Assembly (NCBI GenBank): GCA_905221605.1
Contig: CAJNDS010002205.1
Span: forward strand, 62,001-126,000
Reading direction: 5' to 3'
From: Symbiodinium natans
Taxonomy: Eukaryota > Sar > Dinophyceae > Suessiales > Symbiodiniaceae
Length of the DNA stretch: 64,000 nucleotides
A program made the translations under genes and the position numbers. Position 1 is the stretch's first letter, and every line of letters begins with the position of its first letter. The notes below the pieces were generated by a model. It worked only from the letters and a program-made list of their open reading frames with translations. It made no database searches and was not told the origin of the DNA. Of the stretch, positions 37,907 through 46,699 are shown in pieces.

Positions 37907-40900
37907 TCACTTCTTCAAGAGTCGCAGTCCAAGCCTGCCTTGTCGCAACTTCTCCTTGGACAACACCTTTGTGAGAGCATCCGCTTCAAGAGTATCCGTG
38001 CCCTTATGCTCCAATACGATGTTGAGCACGGCTATCTGGTCCCTGACATATGCACACCTCACCGCGAAGTGCCTTGTACGCATGTCTTGTGTGAAAAACC
38101 TCTGCCGCGTCAACAAGGTTAGCCCTCCAGAGTTATCGTTCTGCAACAAAAGCTCCAACTTGTGACCCACTAGTTCTGAAAGAGTCTCCTGGAATTTGGC
38201 TCCATCTTGAACAACTGTGGCGGTGGCTTCCAGCTCTGCTTCCGTCGCTGACCAAGCAACAAGCGCTTGCCTTTGCGAGCGCCAGCTAATCAAATGGTCT
38301 CCCATAAAAATTGCATAACCGGTCCTGCTGCGTGCTCCGCCTGGTGCGAAACTCGCATCAGCAGTCATCCTCACAACCTGCGACGGGGTCTCTTCATGTT
38401 TTGCGCGAAACATCAAGCGAACATCCCAAGTTGCCCTCAGAAAGCGCCAAATTCCACGCGTCAATCTCACACTCTCCTCAGGATGTGTAGCCACCAAGGT
38501 AGCCGCTATCCCAAGGCAAGCCGCCACATCAGGTCTGCTGCGCAAACTTATCCACATGAGCGTCCCCACCTCCTTCTGAGCGCGAAGTTTGGTTTGCTCA
38601 AACGTCTCGTCTCTGAGTGGCGGAGCCAGTAAGCCCTCCTTAGGCGTAGGTAGGCAGTCACTGCCTTTGAGGTCCAACCATCCGCGCTTTCGCAACTCAC
38701 ATGCCATATACTTGTGCTGATGCAACGCTAGATTGGCTCCATCCACCTCAATCTCTACCCCCAAGAAGCGCAACTCAGTCTTTGGCAGTAGCACCATGTC
38801 TTCATCAACTTGGATGCCCTGCTCGACCCCAGCGCCCTCCTTGTTCAAGACTCCTTGCCCCTTTACTGCCCATAGACTCTTCACAAAAGCCATCACCCGT
38901 CTGATGATTTCCGCATCCCCAACCACCAAGCCGTCGTCAACATAGCAACAAAAGGCTCCCAGCGTTTCTCCCTTAGAGTTGGTCACCTTCCATAGTCCGG
39001 CAGCCAAGCTTAACGGCTTCAAGTGTAGAGCGCCATGACGATCACCATCCTTTGCCTCCAGCTTTGCATGATCAACCTTATGGTCTCTTTCGCGCTCCCA
39101 TTCTGTCGGTCCTCGGCGAAGGCCGTAGATCAATCTTCTGGCAATCCACAAGGTTCGAGGGCGCACCATACCCAAGTCCTTCATGACTTTCGGGGGCATG
39201 ATAATAACCGGGTCTCCTGATGTGATTTCCGCGTTCAGAAATGCCGCCTCAACATCCAGACTGCCAAGTGTCCACGTGACATTGCTCGCTGCCAGAGAAG
39301 TAAAACATCTCACGATTTCTGGTGGAATATTAGGTGAACTCCAGGGTTCCCCATTATCGTCCACTCCTTGCTCAAAGTTTCCGCAGGCGCACAAGCGACT
39401 TTTTTCAAGCTTCTCCGAGGAACCGTCGATGTTAGGCTTCAGGGTACACACGACTTTGCTGGGTATAGGCTTTGGCAATGGCGCATCCGGAGGCAGCCCC
39501 AACTTGGACCTCAGCTCTTCAGGTAGAGCCTCTTCTAGAGCTCCATCCATCTTGGCATCCTCCTTCTCCAGCGACATTTTCCACGCCTCTCTGTTTTCCC
39601 CATAGAAGCCCTCAAGACCTACAACCTCAGCTTGCGCTGGTGCTATGCTAGCCTCAATCAGCTCTTGTTCCACTCGATTGGCCAACTGTTCCTCACCATA
39701 CGACATCACGGTGTATCTGTTCTTCTTTGACGAAGTTGGGTAGTCTGGGGCATCAGCTTGCTGATCTTCAACCGCAACATGCTTCTCAGGATGTTCATCT
39801 GCTGTTGGATTGTTCACCATACTAGCAACGGCCGCGTCCGGTCCTTTGTGCAAAACCCCATGCGAAAAAAGGTTGAAAATCTCCCGCACGCTTTCAGCAT
39901 CCCTCTTCTTGTCCAGCAGCTCCGCAAGTCTTTCAGGAATACTCTCCGGGTCTCTCACGTCTACTCCCCGGCGTTCCTCAAGCGTCAACACTTCAGAGGC
40001 AGGTGGCGCATCCCACGCAACTTTGCCCCGTGTAGAGACCCATATCGACTCCTCTGAGCGCGGATGTGTGGCCACTCTCCATCTTTCACTCACACGATTC
40101 AGCAAGATAGGTAGCCTTACCTCCCTTATCACCAAGCGTCCACCTCTTTCCACTAGCACCTTTGAACCATTTGCGGTATGCTCAGTGAGGCCCATGAAGA
40201 TTCCGCGTTCTGTCCTGTCGGTTAAATCTGGAAGTAGATCTGCCGGCAATCTGCACAAAACATAATCTCCAGGCACAGGAAGATCCTTTGGAATTGGGAT
40301 GTTCAAAGCACGCATCCGTTGAAGTTTTGCGCTATGCACCATGACCATATCCCAAAACTGTACATCCAAACCACCCCCAAGCAGAAACGTCGCTGTAGAA
40401 CTCTTGAGAGCGTCAATTGTAGCCTCCACCCTACCATTGCTGGCATGTGAGTACGGCACAGAAAAAGTCCTGAAGTGATTGAAAGGCTTCAAAGCGTCCT
40501 GTGTCAACTTGGCCACGAACTCTTTGCCCTGATCCGAATGTATGCGAAACGTCACTTGTTCACCTCCAGTCATAGACAACAACTGGTACAAGATATCCCG
40601 CACAGCATCCGCTACCGTTTTCGCCTCCTTATTCGGCACAGGTCGGACAAAAGACAAATTCTGCGGACCTTTCAAGTGTACACACGCCACAACAGCATAC
40701 TTGTTTCCAGCATACGACTTCCGATGCGGACCCGACAGATCAAGAGATATTACGCCATCTTGGATGTCCTGAGCGGCTATCTTTCGGTGTGGCCTGCGAT
40801 GTCCACGACCTCTCAAACATGCCTCATCGGTCTTACAATACAAGCCCTCACGACAATGCTTCCACAAATCACACAAGGCAGCATCTTCCTCTGTGGCAGG

Positions 40901-43900
40901 CGTATACTTTTCCAAATCCCATGGCTCAAGTATCTCGGTGTGAGACTTATCTACGGCCTCTGACTCCCCCAGACCCTCAACATCACCATCATCATCAACA
41001 TCAATCACTTCTGCTGCGGAGCTGATGTGTGTGAGATTTGACCCTGTGAGGACGGGGCCTTGATTGCATGCTGTGGTGGGGCTCTGGAAGCTGTGTGTGT
41101 GCAGTGCTCGGCGCTCCTCCAGCGTGTTCCAGCCCTTCGAATCCAGTAAGCACTCCCCAAATGGGACTGCTGTAGCTTGGAACGCTGCTATCATCTTCCG
41201 GCTCACGTCCTCCTGAGCAAGAGTCTTAGATGCAACCGCGACTAAGCTCTTACCCTCCAGCGTCTGGGACCGTTCGAGGTCACCAGTCTCAGCGATTGGG
41301 AACCCAAGCTCTGACAGTTCCATCCTCAACTCCTCGGTCCAGCATTTATAATTTCTCGGAGTGTATGCTGCTGCTACCAGCCGTCGGCCATCGAAGGGTT
41401 CCGTTCCATGCCAGCGCCGTCCATCAAAAGCGTACACCCCCTCCTTGATTGATATCTTCGTCCCACGCACAGGATCTTCATCCGACTTGATCAAGCGGAA
41501 GTCCTCTCCCGACTCATCCTGGACCCACAACTCACCCCCATCATAGTCCGTGAAAGTGGTGATGTACGTCAGGTAGTCCTTGGAGTTGTTGTCTCGATGG
41601 GGCTCCAACGCCACCGAATCCAACACGGCGATAGATCCAAATCTAGCATCGGGCATTTCCTGTCTGAAGTACCTTGCCAACAGTTTGGCAAGTGTAGGGT
41701 GTTGCTTTGTGACCTTCGTGACACCACTCATCCCTCCGTGAGCATAGCCTCCAAAGATCCAAGCTCTCACCTTGGATCCCTCAGTCCCATCACACATTAC
41801 CTTGGCTCGCTGAGTCCTCGTAGAAGTCCTCGTAGAAGTCAAGGCTGCCAAATCAAACGCCTGCTGAATATCTTCCCTCGTGAGCTTGTCCTTGAGAAGA
41901 AGGCTTTCATAGCCCTTCTCCTCACAACGTACCTCATGGGCTTCAGCTTCCAGACTCGTCCACTCTACCAGGTCCTCCAGCTTGATGTGCAGGTTCTCTC
42001 GCTCACCTGCTGCAACCGCCGCTGCCTTCATCCTGAAGCCATTGTCCTGCCAGTGTTTCGACAGAACCTTCCGGATCTGAGAGAACTGAGACCAACCAAG
42101 ATACGGGAGTCCATTCAGCACAGAGCATCGTACCTTCTGCGTTTGCCCCATGTACGGGTACTCTATCACGGCTTCTTGACTGGACCATGAAAATTTACCT
42201 CCAATCTCTATGATCCTCACGACCCCCAGAATCCACTCACTGCCCGACGCATTCAGTACCACTTCGCCATCCTTGGTCCGGAAACCATTGACAGTCTCGC
42301 CTGAAGCCAATACCACGCTCATCGGAATGGACTTTTTCCTGCAGATGTTATTCTGGAAAGGTCTGATAATTTCATTGGCTCCAGAATCCACCAGAACCCT
42401 ACCGAATTCCACACTGTCCTCCTTCGCTTCCCTTGCATGATGAGCAGCCGGTCCACGTTGAACATCTGATGTCTGCTTCACTGGTGGCGCTTGCTTAGGG
42501 ATATTGGGAGGTGCTTTTCTCGCTGGGGGAGGTTTGGGCTGAGGAACCACTGGGAGTTGTTTGCTCACTGGTGGCCCACTGGAAGACGCGCTTGGCCTCT
42601 GGGAAAAATCTGGGGGCCTCTTCCTAGGAGGAGTACGATAAGAGGACTCATCTCCTCCTGAAGCCTGCTTTGGCTGAGTTACCGTAGAAGGTCCAAGTGA
42701 TGGCGGCGGTGAGGTAGTTGGAGATTTCTTCGGGGGAGCAGCCTTGGATAGTTCAGGCACTAGCTCTGGCCTGCTCTCTGCAGGGTACGGTGCATTCCAG
42801 GGTCTCACGACAGGCGCCGTTTCCCACTCTGACAGTGCCAAGAATTGCTCTTGTCCACTATCGGTATCCATCACCCACACCACATAGCCTTGTCTTGCTA
42901 CGCCATCCTCATGCATCACCAACACCCGGCGGGCTTGGAGGATGATTTGTTCCTCTCCAACCTCCACATCCGAGATTGCTTCAGGATAGCCTTCCCATGC
43001 CAGAGTAAACCAGATGCCGATAGCAATGGCAGTTGGACTATTCACCCTTCGGAACTGATCGCATGCCCGAGTGCAGATCCATGACGAATTGTGTTGCCAC
43101 TGTAGGAACTCCTCAGGTGACATCACAAGATACCATAGCGGATGTCGAACAGGAGTGATGTTCTCACGCCCTTCCTGATCTACGCCAGCTAAAGGATGCA
43201 CATCAGACTCATTCTCATCCTCAATTCCCTGTTCAGACCTCGAACGTGCCGAGAAAGTTTCGTCGGAAGTCAATGCTATCGACTGGTCGGTGATGTACGA
43301 CAACACTTCCGAACGATCAGCCTCAGAGCCCTCATCTTCAAACGACTCTCGCACAGCCATTGCGCAAGATCGCACTGCCGACGCTCTCGCCCCAGCACCA
43401 ACTAACGGTCTAGCTGCTGCTGCTTTTGCCTCTGCTTTCGCTTTGGCCTTCGGTTTAAGTTTTGAGGGGTTTGTAGCTGTCGATTGTGCGGAGGTGTCTG
43501 CTGCCGCTTTGGCTTCCGCCTTGGCTTCAGCTTTAGGCTTAGGTTTGGGGGTCTGCCTTGACTGATCCGTTTTGCTCTTGCCATCGCCCTTGCCTTTGCC
43601 CTTGGCAGCTTTGGGCGCCGCGTGTGAATATTCACACGCCTCACCCTTCATGCACCCGCGCTCCATCATGTGGAACTTGCACACAGTGTCCTTTGGACTT
43701 CGCCCCTTTCCTTTTCCGGCATGTCGTCCTGCGGCCTGGGAAGCTTGAGAGTCCTCAATGTACACCTGATTTGACTTGCTCTTGGAGATCTCGTCCTCAG
43801 CTTGCAGTCGTCGGCCCTCTTGCACCAACGTAGTGAGCATCCTCTGAACCCCAGTCTCCGATGGTACCATTACCTCAGGCGTCATCCGAATCAAGTTCAA

Positions 43901-44569
43901 TCTCATGGCCAACGCGGGATTTTTTCTTTCCAACGTCCGAGTCAGACCATCGAGAGATTTGATGACCTCATGGGCTGGTAGCCCAGGCAACTGCAAATAC
44001 GTCGTCCGAGTTCGTGCCAAATCAAACTTCCGCAAGATTTCCAGGAGCTCCTTATAAGAATTTGCCGTCGGAAGACACCGCTGATACTGCAACAATGATG
44101 TCATCTCAGATGTGCCACCGGGCGAGAACCGCTCGATCACCGACTCCAAAAGCAAGAGGGTGGACAACGGCTCCTCCAAGCTTGTTGTGCGCTCCATCAC
44201 CGGTTGTCTGATGGATGCAGGCAGTACCTTGATGAGCATGACTCCCAAACGAGTCTCATATTCTCTTTCTTCTGGTGGGATGCTCGGGACATCCTCTTCC
44301 ACACCGCTACTCTGGCGCTGTTGATAGCGATCCAAGGCCTCCTTCATCCGTCGTCTGAAGAAAGCACCAAAGGAAGAAGCCACCACAGCTGCAATTGCTC
44401 CTGTCTCATTTTCCCACTGTCTCAAAACCAAACCTCTTTCCCAAGGTTCGTCAGAGTTCAGCTTCAGGACCGGGCAATCTTTAAGCATCTTCCACTGTCC
44501 AGCGGGCACCTTTTCAAAAGCATGTCCCGACCCAATGACTGAGGCTGAAACAAGCCAGGTGGTTTCCAA
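37907..44569 (-). CDS. Copia Gag-Pol polyprotein with 2OG dioxygenase-like insert
   Basis: 2,220 codons, -1 relative to ORF1 and overlapping it by about 106 bases. The first codon is TTG, so expression probably needs a frameshift. Domains: Gag-like helical region (1-290), CCCH finger C-x8-C-x5-C-x3-H from residue 297, Lys/Ala-rich and Pro-rich linkers, aspartic protease DSGA (728-731), 2OG-Fe(II) dioxygenase-like domain (about 930-1080; H991-x-D993, H1054), integrase D1277/D1346/E1382 with the exact D-35-E spacing, reverse transcriptase YVDD (1876-1879), and copia RNase H (ADAS, SATEAEL, NDNS, EADALTK). No stop or obvious lesion is seen in the frame. The extra domain between protease and integrase is not part of standard copia. 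Confidence 0.93.
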   Translation of the reverse strand: METTWLVSASVIGSGHAFEKVPAGQWKMLKDCPVLKLNSDEPWERGLVLRQWENETGAIAAVVASSFGAFFRRRMKEALDRYQQRQSSGVEEDVPSIPPEEREYETRLGVMLIKVLPASIRQPVMERTTSLEEPLSTLLLLESVIERFSPGGTSEMTSLLQYQRCLPTANSYKELLEILRKFDLARTRTTYLQLPGLPAHEVIKSLDGLTRTLERKNPALAMRLNLIRMTPEVMVPSETGVQRMLTTLVQEGRRLQAEDEISKSKSNQVYIEDSQASQAAGRHAGKGKGRSPKDTVCKFHMMERGCMKGEACEYSHAAPKAAKGKGKGDGKSKTDQSRQTPKPKPKAEAKAEAKAAADTSAQSTATNPSKLKPKAKAKAEAKAAAARPLVGAGARASAVRSCAMAVRESFEDEGSEADRSEVLSYITDQSIALTSDETFSARSRSEQGIEDENESDVHPLAGVDQEGRENITPVRHPLWYLVMSPEEFLQWQHNSSWICTRACDQFRRVNSPTAIAIGIWFTLAWEGYPEAISDVEVGEEQIILQARRVLVMHEDGVARQGYVVWVMDTDSGQEQFLALSEWETAPVVRPWNAPYPAESRPELVPELSKAAPPKKSPTTSPPPSLGPSTVTQPKQASGGDESSYRTPPRKRPPDFSQRPSASSSGPPVSKQLPVVPQPKPPPARKAPPNIPKQAPPVKQTSDVQRGPAAHHAREAKEDSVEFGRVLVDSGANEIIRPFQNNICRKKSIPMSVVLASGETVNGFRTKDGEVVLNASGSEWILGVVRIIEIGGKFSWSSQEAVIEYPYMGQTQKVRCSVLNGLPYLGWSQFSQIRKVLSKHWQDNGFRMKAAAVAAGERENLHIKLEDLVEWTSLEAEAHEVRCEEKGYESLLLKDKLTREDIQQAFDLAALTSTRTSTRTQRAKVMCDGTEGSKVRAWIFGGYAHGGMSGVTKVTKQHPTLAKLLARYFRQEMPDARFGSIAVLDSVALEPHRDNNSKDYLTYITTFTDYDGGELWVQDESGEDFRLIKSDEDPVRGTKISIKEGVYAFDGRRWHGTEPFDGRRLVAAAYTPRNYKCWTEELRMELSELGFPIAETGDLERSQTLEGKSLVAVASKTLAQEDVSRKMIAAFQATAVPFGECLLDSKGWNTLEERRALHTHSFQSPTTACNQGPVLTGSNLTHISSAAEVIDVDDDGDVEGLGESEAVDKSHTEILEPWDLEKYTPATEEDAALCDLWKHCREGLYCKTDEACLRGRGHRRPHRKIAAQDIQDGVISLDLSGPHRKSYAGNKYAVVACVHLKGPQNLSFVRPVPNKEAKTVADAVRDILYQLLSMTGGEQVTFRIHSDQGKEFVAKLTQDALKPFNHFRTFSVPYSHASNGRVEATIDALKSSTATFLLGGGLDVQFWDMVMVHSAKLQRMRALNIPIPKDLPVPGDYVLCRLPADLLPDLTDRTERGIFMGLTEHTANGSKVLVERGGRLVIREVRLPILLNRVSERWRVATHPRSEESIWVSTRGKVAWDAPPASEVLTLEERRGVDVRDPESIPERLAELLDKKRDAESVREIFNLFSHGVLHKGPDAAVASMVNNPTADEHPEKHVAVEDQQADAPDYPTSSKKNRYTVMSYGEEQLANRVEQELIEASIAPAQAEVVGLEGFYGENREAWKMSLEKEDAKMDGALEEALPEELRSKLGLPPDAPLPKPIPSKVVCTLKPNIDGSSEKLEKSRLCACGNFEQGVDDNGEPWSSPNIPPEIVRCFTSLAASNVTWTLGSLDVEAAFLNAEITSGDPVIIMPPKVMKDLGMVRPRTLWIARRLIYGLRRGPTEWERERDHKVDHAKLEAKDGDRHGALHLKPLSLAAGLWKVTNSKGETLGAFCCYVDDGLVVGDAEIIRRVMAFVKSLWAVKGQGVLNKEGAGVEQGIQVDEDMVLLPKTELRFLGVEIEVDGANLALHQHKYMACELRKRGWLDLKGSDCLPTPKEGLLAPPLRDETFEQTKLRAQKEVGTLMWISLRSRPDVAACLGIAATLVATHPEESVRLTRGIWRFLRATWDVRLMFRAKHEETPSQVVRMTADASFAPGGARSRTGYAIFMGDHLISWRSQRQALVAWSATEAELEATATVVQDGAKFQETLSELVGHKLELLLQNDNSGGLTLLTRQRFFTQDMRTRHFAVRCAYVRDQIAVLNIVLEHKGTDTLEADALTKVLSKEKLRQGRLGLRLLKK
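41330..41790 (-). other. 2OG-Fe(II) dioxygenase-like domain in copia Pol
   Basis: Double-stranded beta-helix pattern: VALEPHRDNN gives the iron-binding HxD (H991, D993; 41591-41599), then TDYDGGELWV, then GVYAFDGRRWHGTEPFDGRR supplies the distal His (H1054; 41408-41410) and the 2OG-binding Arg seven to eight residues later, followed by LVAAAYTPR. HxD, about 60 residues, H, then Arg is the family layout (AlkB, P4H and TET/JBP relatives). The sequence supports the fold; the substrate is unknown. Confidence 0.7.
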
Positions 44570-45711
44570 GAAAAGTCCCAGCTAGCCGGCCCCTCCCCCT
44601 CCTCCTCAGCAGTGTACCACTCGTCGATGGCAGGCTGCTGTAAAGATTGGGGAGACATCTCAAATCTCTGCACCTGGGTCCCTTCAGTTCCTGGAAGAGG
44701 TTGCCAGGAAGTCGTAGGCTTGGCCACCTCAGGCGGCTTCGAAGTCTGTTGGAATCGCACAGTCCGCTCAGGAACTGGGGCCATCAGCTGGCCTCGCTCC
44801 TCCAACGCCCTTTCTATCTGCTCGCATCTGGCCTCAAGCTTCACTGTGGCATCCGTCACTGACGCCAACTGCTCGAGGTCCTTCTTAGACGCAGCTTCCT
44901 GTTGGGCAACTCGCCTGTTTGCCAGTTCCACATCATGCGACAAGGCTTCCAGACGTGTCATAGTTGTACTCAGGAGTGCAGTTTGTGAGCGCATCGTCCC
45001 CACTGCAGACTCGAGGCTTGCAGGGTCCTCATCCTGCAACTGCTGAACGGCCTCCCTGGCCTGGTCGAACGCCAGGTTCAGGCCACCCAGCTTAAGATCA
45101 AGTTCCTGGAGCGCAGCCTGCTGTTGCATGCTGCTTTCTTCCAGTCGCGATGCAGCACCTTCAAGTGCCAATAGGCGTGCAGAGAAATCCTCTTGATTCT
45201 TCCACACACGGTTCATCTGGGCCACCAGACATTGCCTCTCATCGGAAGCGTCCTTCACTTGACCCTCCAAGACCATCGCCCCATCTCTCACCATCGAGGA
45301 AAGATCCGCCACCGCTGTCACTGCTTTGGACAAACTTTCCGTTCGAACGTTGAGCTCTTGTGCCAACATACCCATGCCCTGCCTCAGGGTGTCCAAATCT
45401 TGTAGGCCTCCAAGATTGACATTGGCTAGATGCTGCAGACTATGCAAGATCTCACTTGGGATTCGTAGTTGTGCCATCGATCGAAACAAGATAGCTGGAG
45501 CTTCTGCATCGGCATGTTGCTGCTGCTGCTGCTGCTGTGCTGATGAGGTGATGTGTGTTTGCGGATATGCGCCCGTTGGGCTCATAACCTGTGAAAGGTT
45601 ATGGCCCGAATCAGAGACATTGCTGAAGTGTGATGGTGTAGGTGATGCTAACTGCTGGCGAATGCTAAAGGGGACATCATCGAGAGAATCATAATTCGAG
45701 GAAGCCATCAT
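44464..45711 (-). CDS. Copia ORF1, Gag-like coiled-coil protein
   Basis: 415 codons from the first in-frame ATG (45711), which lies inside the 5' LTR. The frame stays open upstream into the LTR without an ATG. It crosses the LTR end and reads through the primer-binding site, where another in-frame ATG (45585) arises because the site is complementary to a CAU anticodon. After a Gln run the protein is mostly coiled coil (LRQGMGMLAQELNVRTESLS; VELANRRVAQQEAASKKDLE), fitting a particle-assembly role. It ends at TGA 44464-44466 inside the pol frame. Whether translation starts at 45711, 45708 or 45585 is not decidable from sequence. Confidence 0.7.
   Translation of the reverse strand: MMASSNYDSLDDVPFSIRQQLASPTPSHFSNVSDSGHNLSQVMSPTGAYPQTHITSSAQQQQQQQHADAEAPAILFRSMAQLRIPSEILHSLQHLANVNLGGLQDLDTLRQGMGMLAQELNVRTESLSKAVTAVADLSSMVRDGAMVLEGQVKDASDERQCLVAQMNRVWKNQEDFSARLLALEGAASRLEESSMQQQAALQELDLKLGGLNLAFDQAREAVQQLQDEDPASLESAVGTMRSQTALLSTTMTRLEALSHDVELANRRVAQQEAASKKDLEQLASVTDATVKLEARCEQIERALEERGQLMAPVPERTVRFQQTSKPPEVAKPTTSWQPLPGTEGTQVQRFEMSPQSLQQPAIDEWYTAEEEGEGPASWDFSWKPPGLFQPQSLGRDMLLKRCPLDSGRCLKIARS
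45571..45589 (-). promoter_or_regulatory. Primer-binding site for half tRNA-iMet
   Basis: GGTTATGAGCCCAACGGGC begins directly at the LTR end with no spacer. Its complement, GUUGGG-CUCAUAA-CC, is an anticodon stem-loop with anticodon CAU preceded by GGG, a hallmark of initiator tRNA-Met. Drosophila copia uses the same arrangement, with priming by the 5' half of tRNA-iMet. Confidence 0.8.
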
Positions 45712-46025
45712 CAACAAGACATCTCCGACCCGGAACTCAAAAGTCAAAAGAACTCCCCCCAAGCAACCTGGGTTCAGGACTACAGGGAGGGGAGGTCAAG
45801 GACAGGACTAGGGTACCAGGCTATCCCCGGGGTCCAACCCCCGAAAACACCCTGAATATCCCACCCCACCCAAGAGGCACTTCTCGATTTGCGCGTGCTC
45901 ATTCTTGAGCCCGATATCGTCCGGATAGTGCGAATGATCCTGCAAGCGTGTCATCCTTGCGCAGGATACGCTCAAAACTTGGTACACTTCTTGATAAGTG
46001 CACCCTTGCTGCATGCCCACTAACA
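45590..46025 (-). repeat. 5' LTR of the - strand copia
   Basis: 436 bases, reading TGTTAGTGGGC...CTTTCACA on the - strand. Identical to the other LTR except one A/G difference in the stretch CCCCCCAAGCAACC (36064 against 45762). Contains the first in-frame ATGs of the gag-like ORF and an 8-base GGCTCAAG (complement of 45904-45911) identical to the spliced-leader 3' end. Confidence 0.95.
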
Positions 46026-46104
46026 ACCCTAAACCCTAAATCCTGAGACCCTAAAACCCTAACACCACAAAGCCCTGAAACCCTAGGCCCAAAATCCTCG
46101 AACC

Positions 46105-46206
46105 TGGGAATGTTCCCCTTATACCAACAGTCCTTAATAGGGATTATAGTACCAACGATTCTGATCCCTATCAAACACTCTTTAGCATAAGGGGAACATG
46201 CCAACC
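46105..46206. repeat. MITE-like hairpin, GGGATGTTCCCC family
   Basis: GGGAATGTTCCCCTTATACC (46106) and the complement of GCATAAGGGGAACATGCC (near 46200) form terminal inverted repeats. The internal AACAGTCCTTAATAGGGATT is shared with the element at 30110-30205. Confidence 0.7.
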
Positions 46207-46335
46207 CGAATTACCCCGAACCCTAAACCCTAAATCCTAAACCCTAAACCCTAAACCCCGAACCCTAAACCCTAAATCCTAAACCCTAAACCCTAAACCT
46301 CAAACCCTAAACCCTAAACCCTCAGCCGAGCTAAG

Positions 46336-46412
46336 GCCGCGTCTTCACCTGGGGCGTCGCGGGCGCCAGTGGCCGCCTCGGCCTGGATCTCACGAAGAAG
46401 ACCGAGGCGGGC
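46336..46412 (+). other. RCC1-repeat exon fragment 4
   Basis: CCCTAAA array then GAGCTAAG upstream. Reads RVFTWGVAGASGRLGLDLTK then KTEAG and TGA. VFTWG...SGRLGLD is a clear RCC1 blade start. It lies beyond the - strand copia relative to fragments 1-3, so that element would sit in an intron of the same gene. The TGA may be inside an intron if a GC donor precedes it. Confidence 0.55.
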
Positions 46413-46699
46413 TGAGGGTTTTTTTAGCTCCAGGGTGGCCAAGCCCTAAGCCCTAATCCCAAGGCCCTACGCCCTAAACCCTAAGCCCTAAACCCTAAAC
46501 CCTAAACCCCAAACCCCAAACCTAAACCCTTCGAAGCCTTCAACCGATGCAGGTCACTGGCGCTTGAAGCCCGAACCTGCCACAAAGCCCTCACGCCTTA
46601 AGCCCTCCTTAAGCCTTGAAGCCCTTAAGGGTTCTTAAGCCCTCAAGCCCCTAAGCCTTGCCCCTTAAGCGCTTAAGCCCTCAAGCCTTGCCCCAAGAA

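Larger units (their letters stand above)
35892..46025 (-). mobile_element. Complete Ty1/copia retrotransposon inserted in a telomere-like array
   Basis: 10,134 bases bounded by 436-base direct repeats with TG...CA ends, flanked by ACCCT on both sides (35887-35891 and 46026-46030), a 5-bp target duplication within CCCTAAA repeats. On the - strand: 5' LTR, adjacent primer-binding site, Gag-like ORF, pol ORF, a G-rich (plus-strand sense) 3' region, a polypurine tract and the 3' LTR. The LTRs differ at one base, so insertion is recent. The gag-like and pol frames overlap with a -1 offset. Confidence 0.95.

Noticed and set aside
40920-40935. ATGGCTCAAG as another spliced-leader relic
   Set aside because: It lies within the copia pol frame (encoding EILEPW on the - strand), and only a short match is present.
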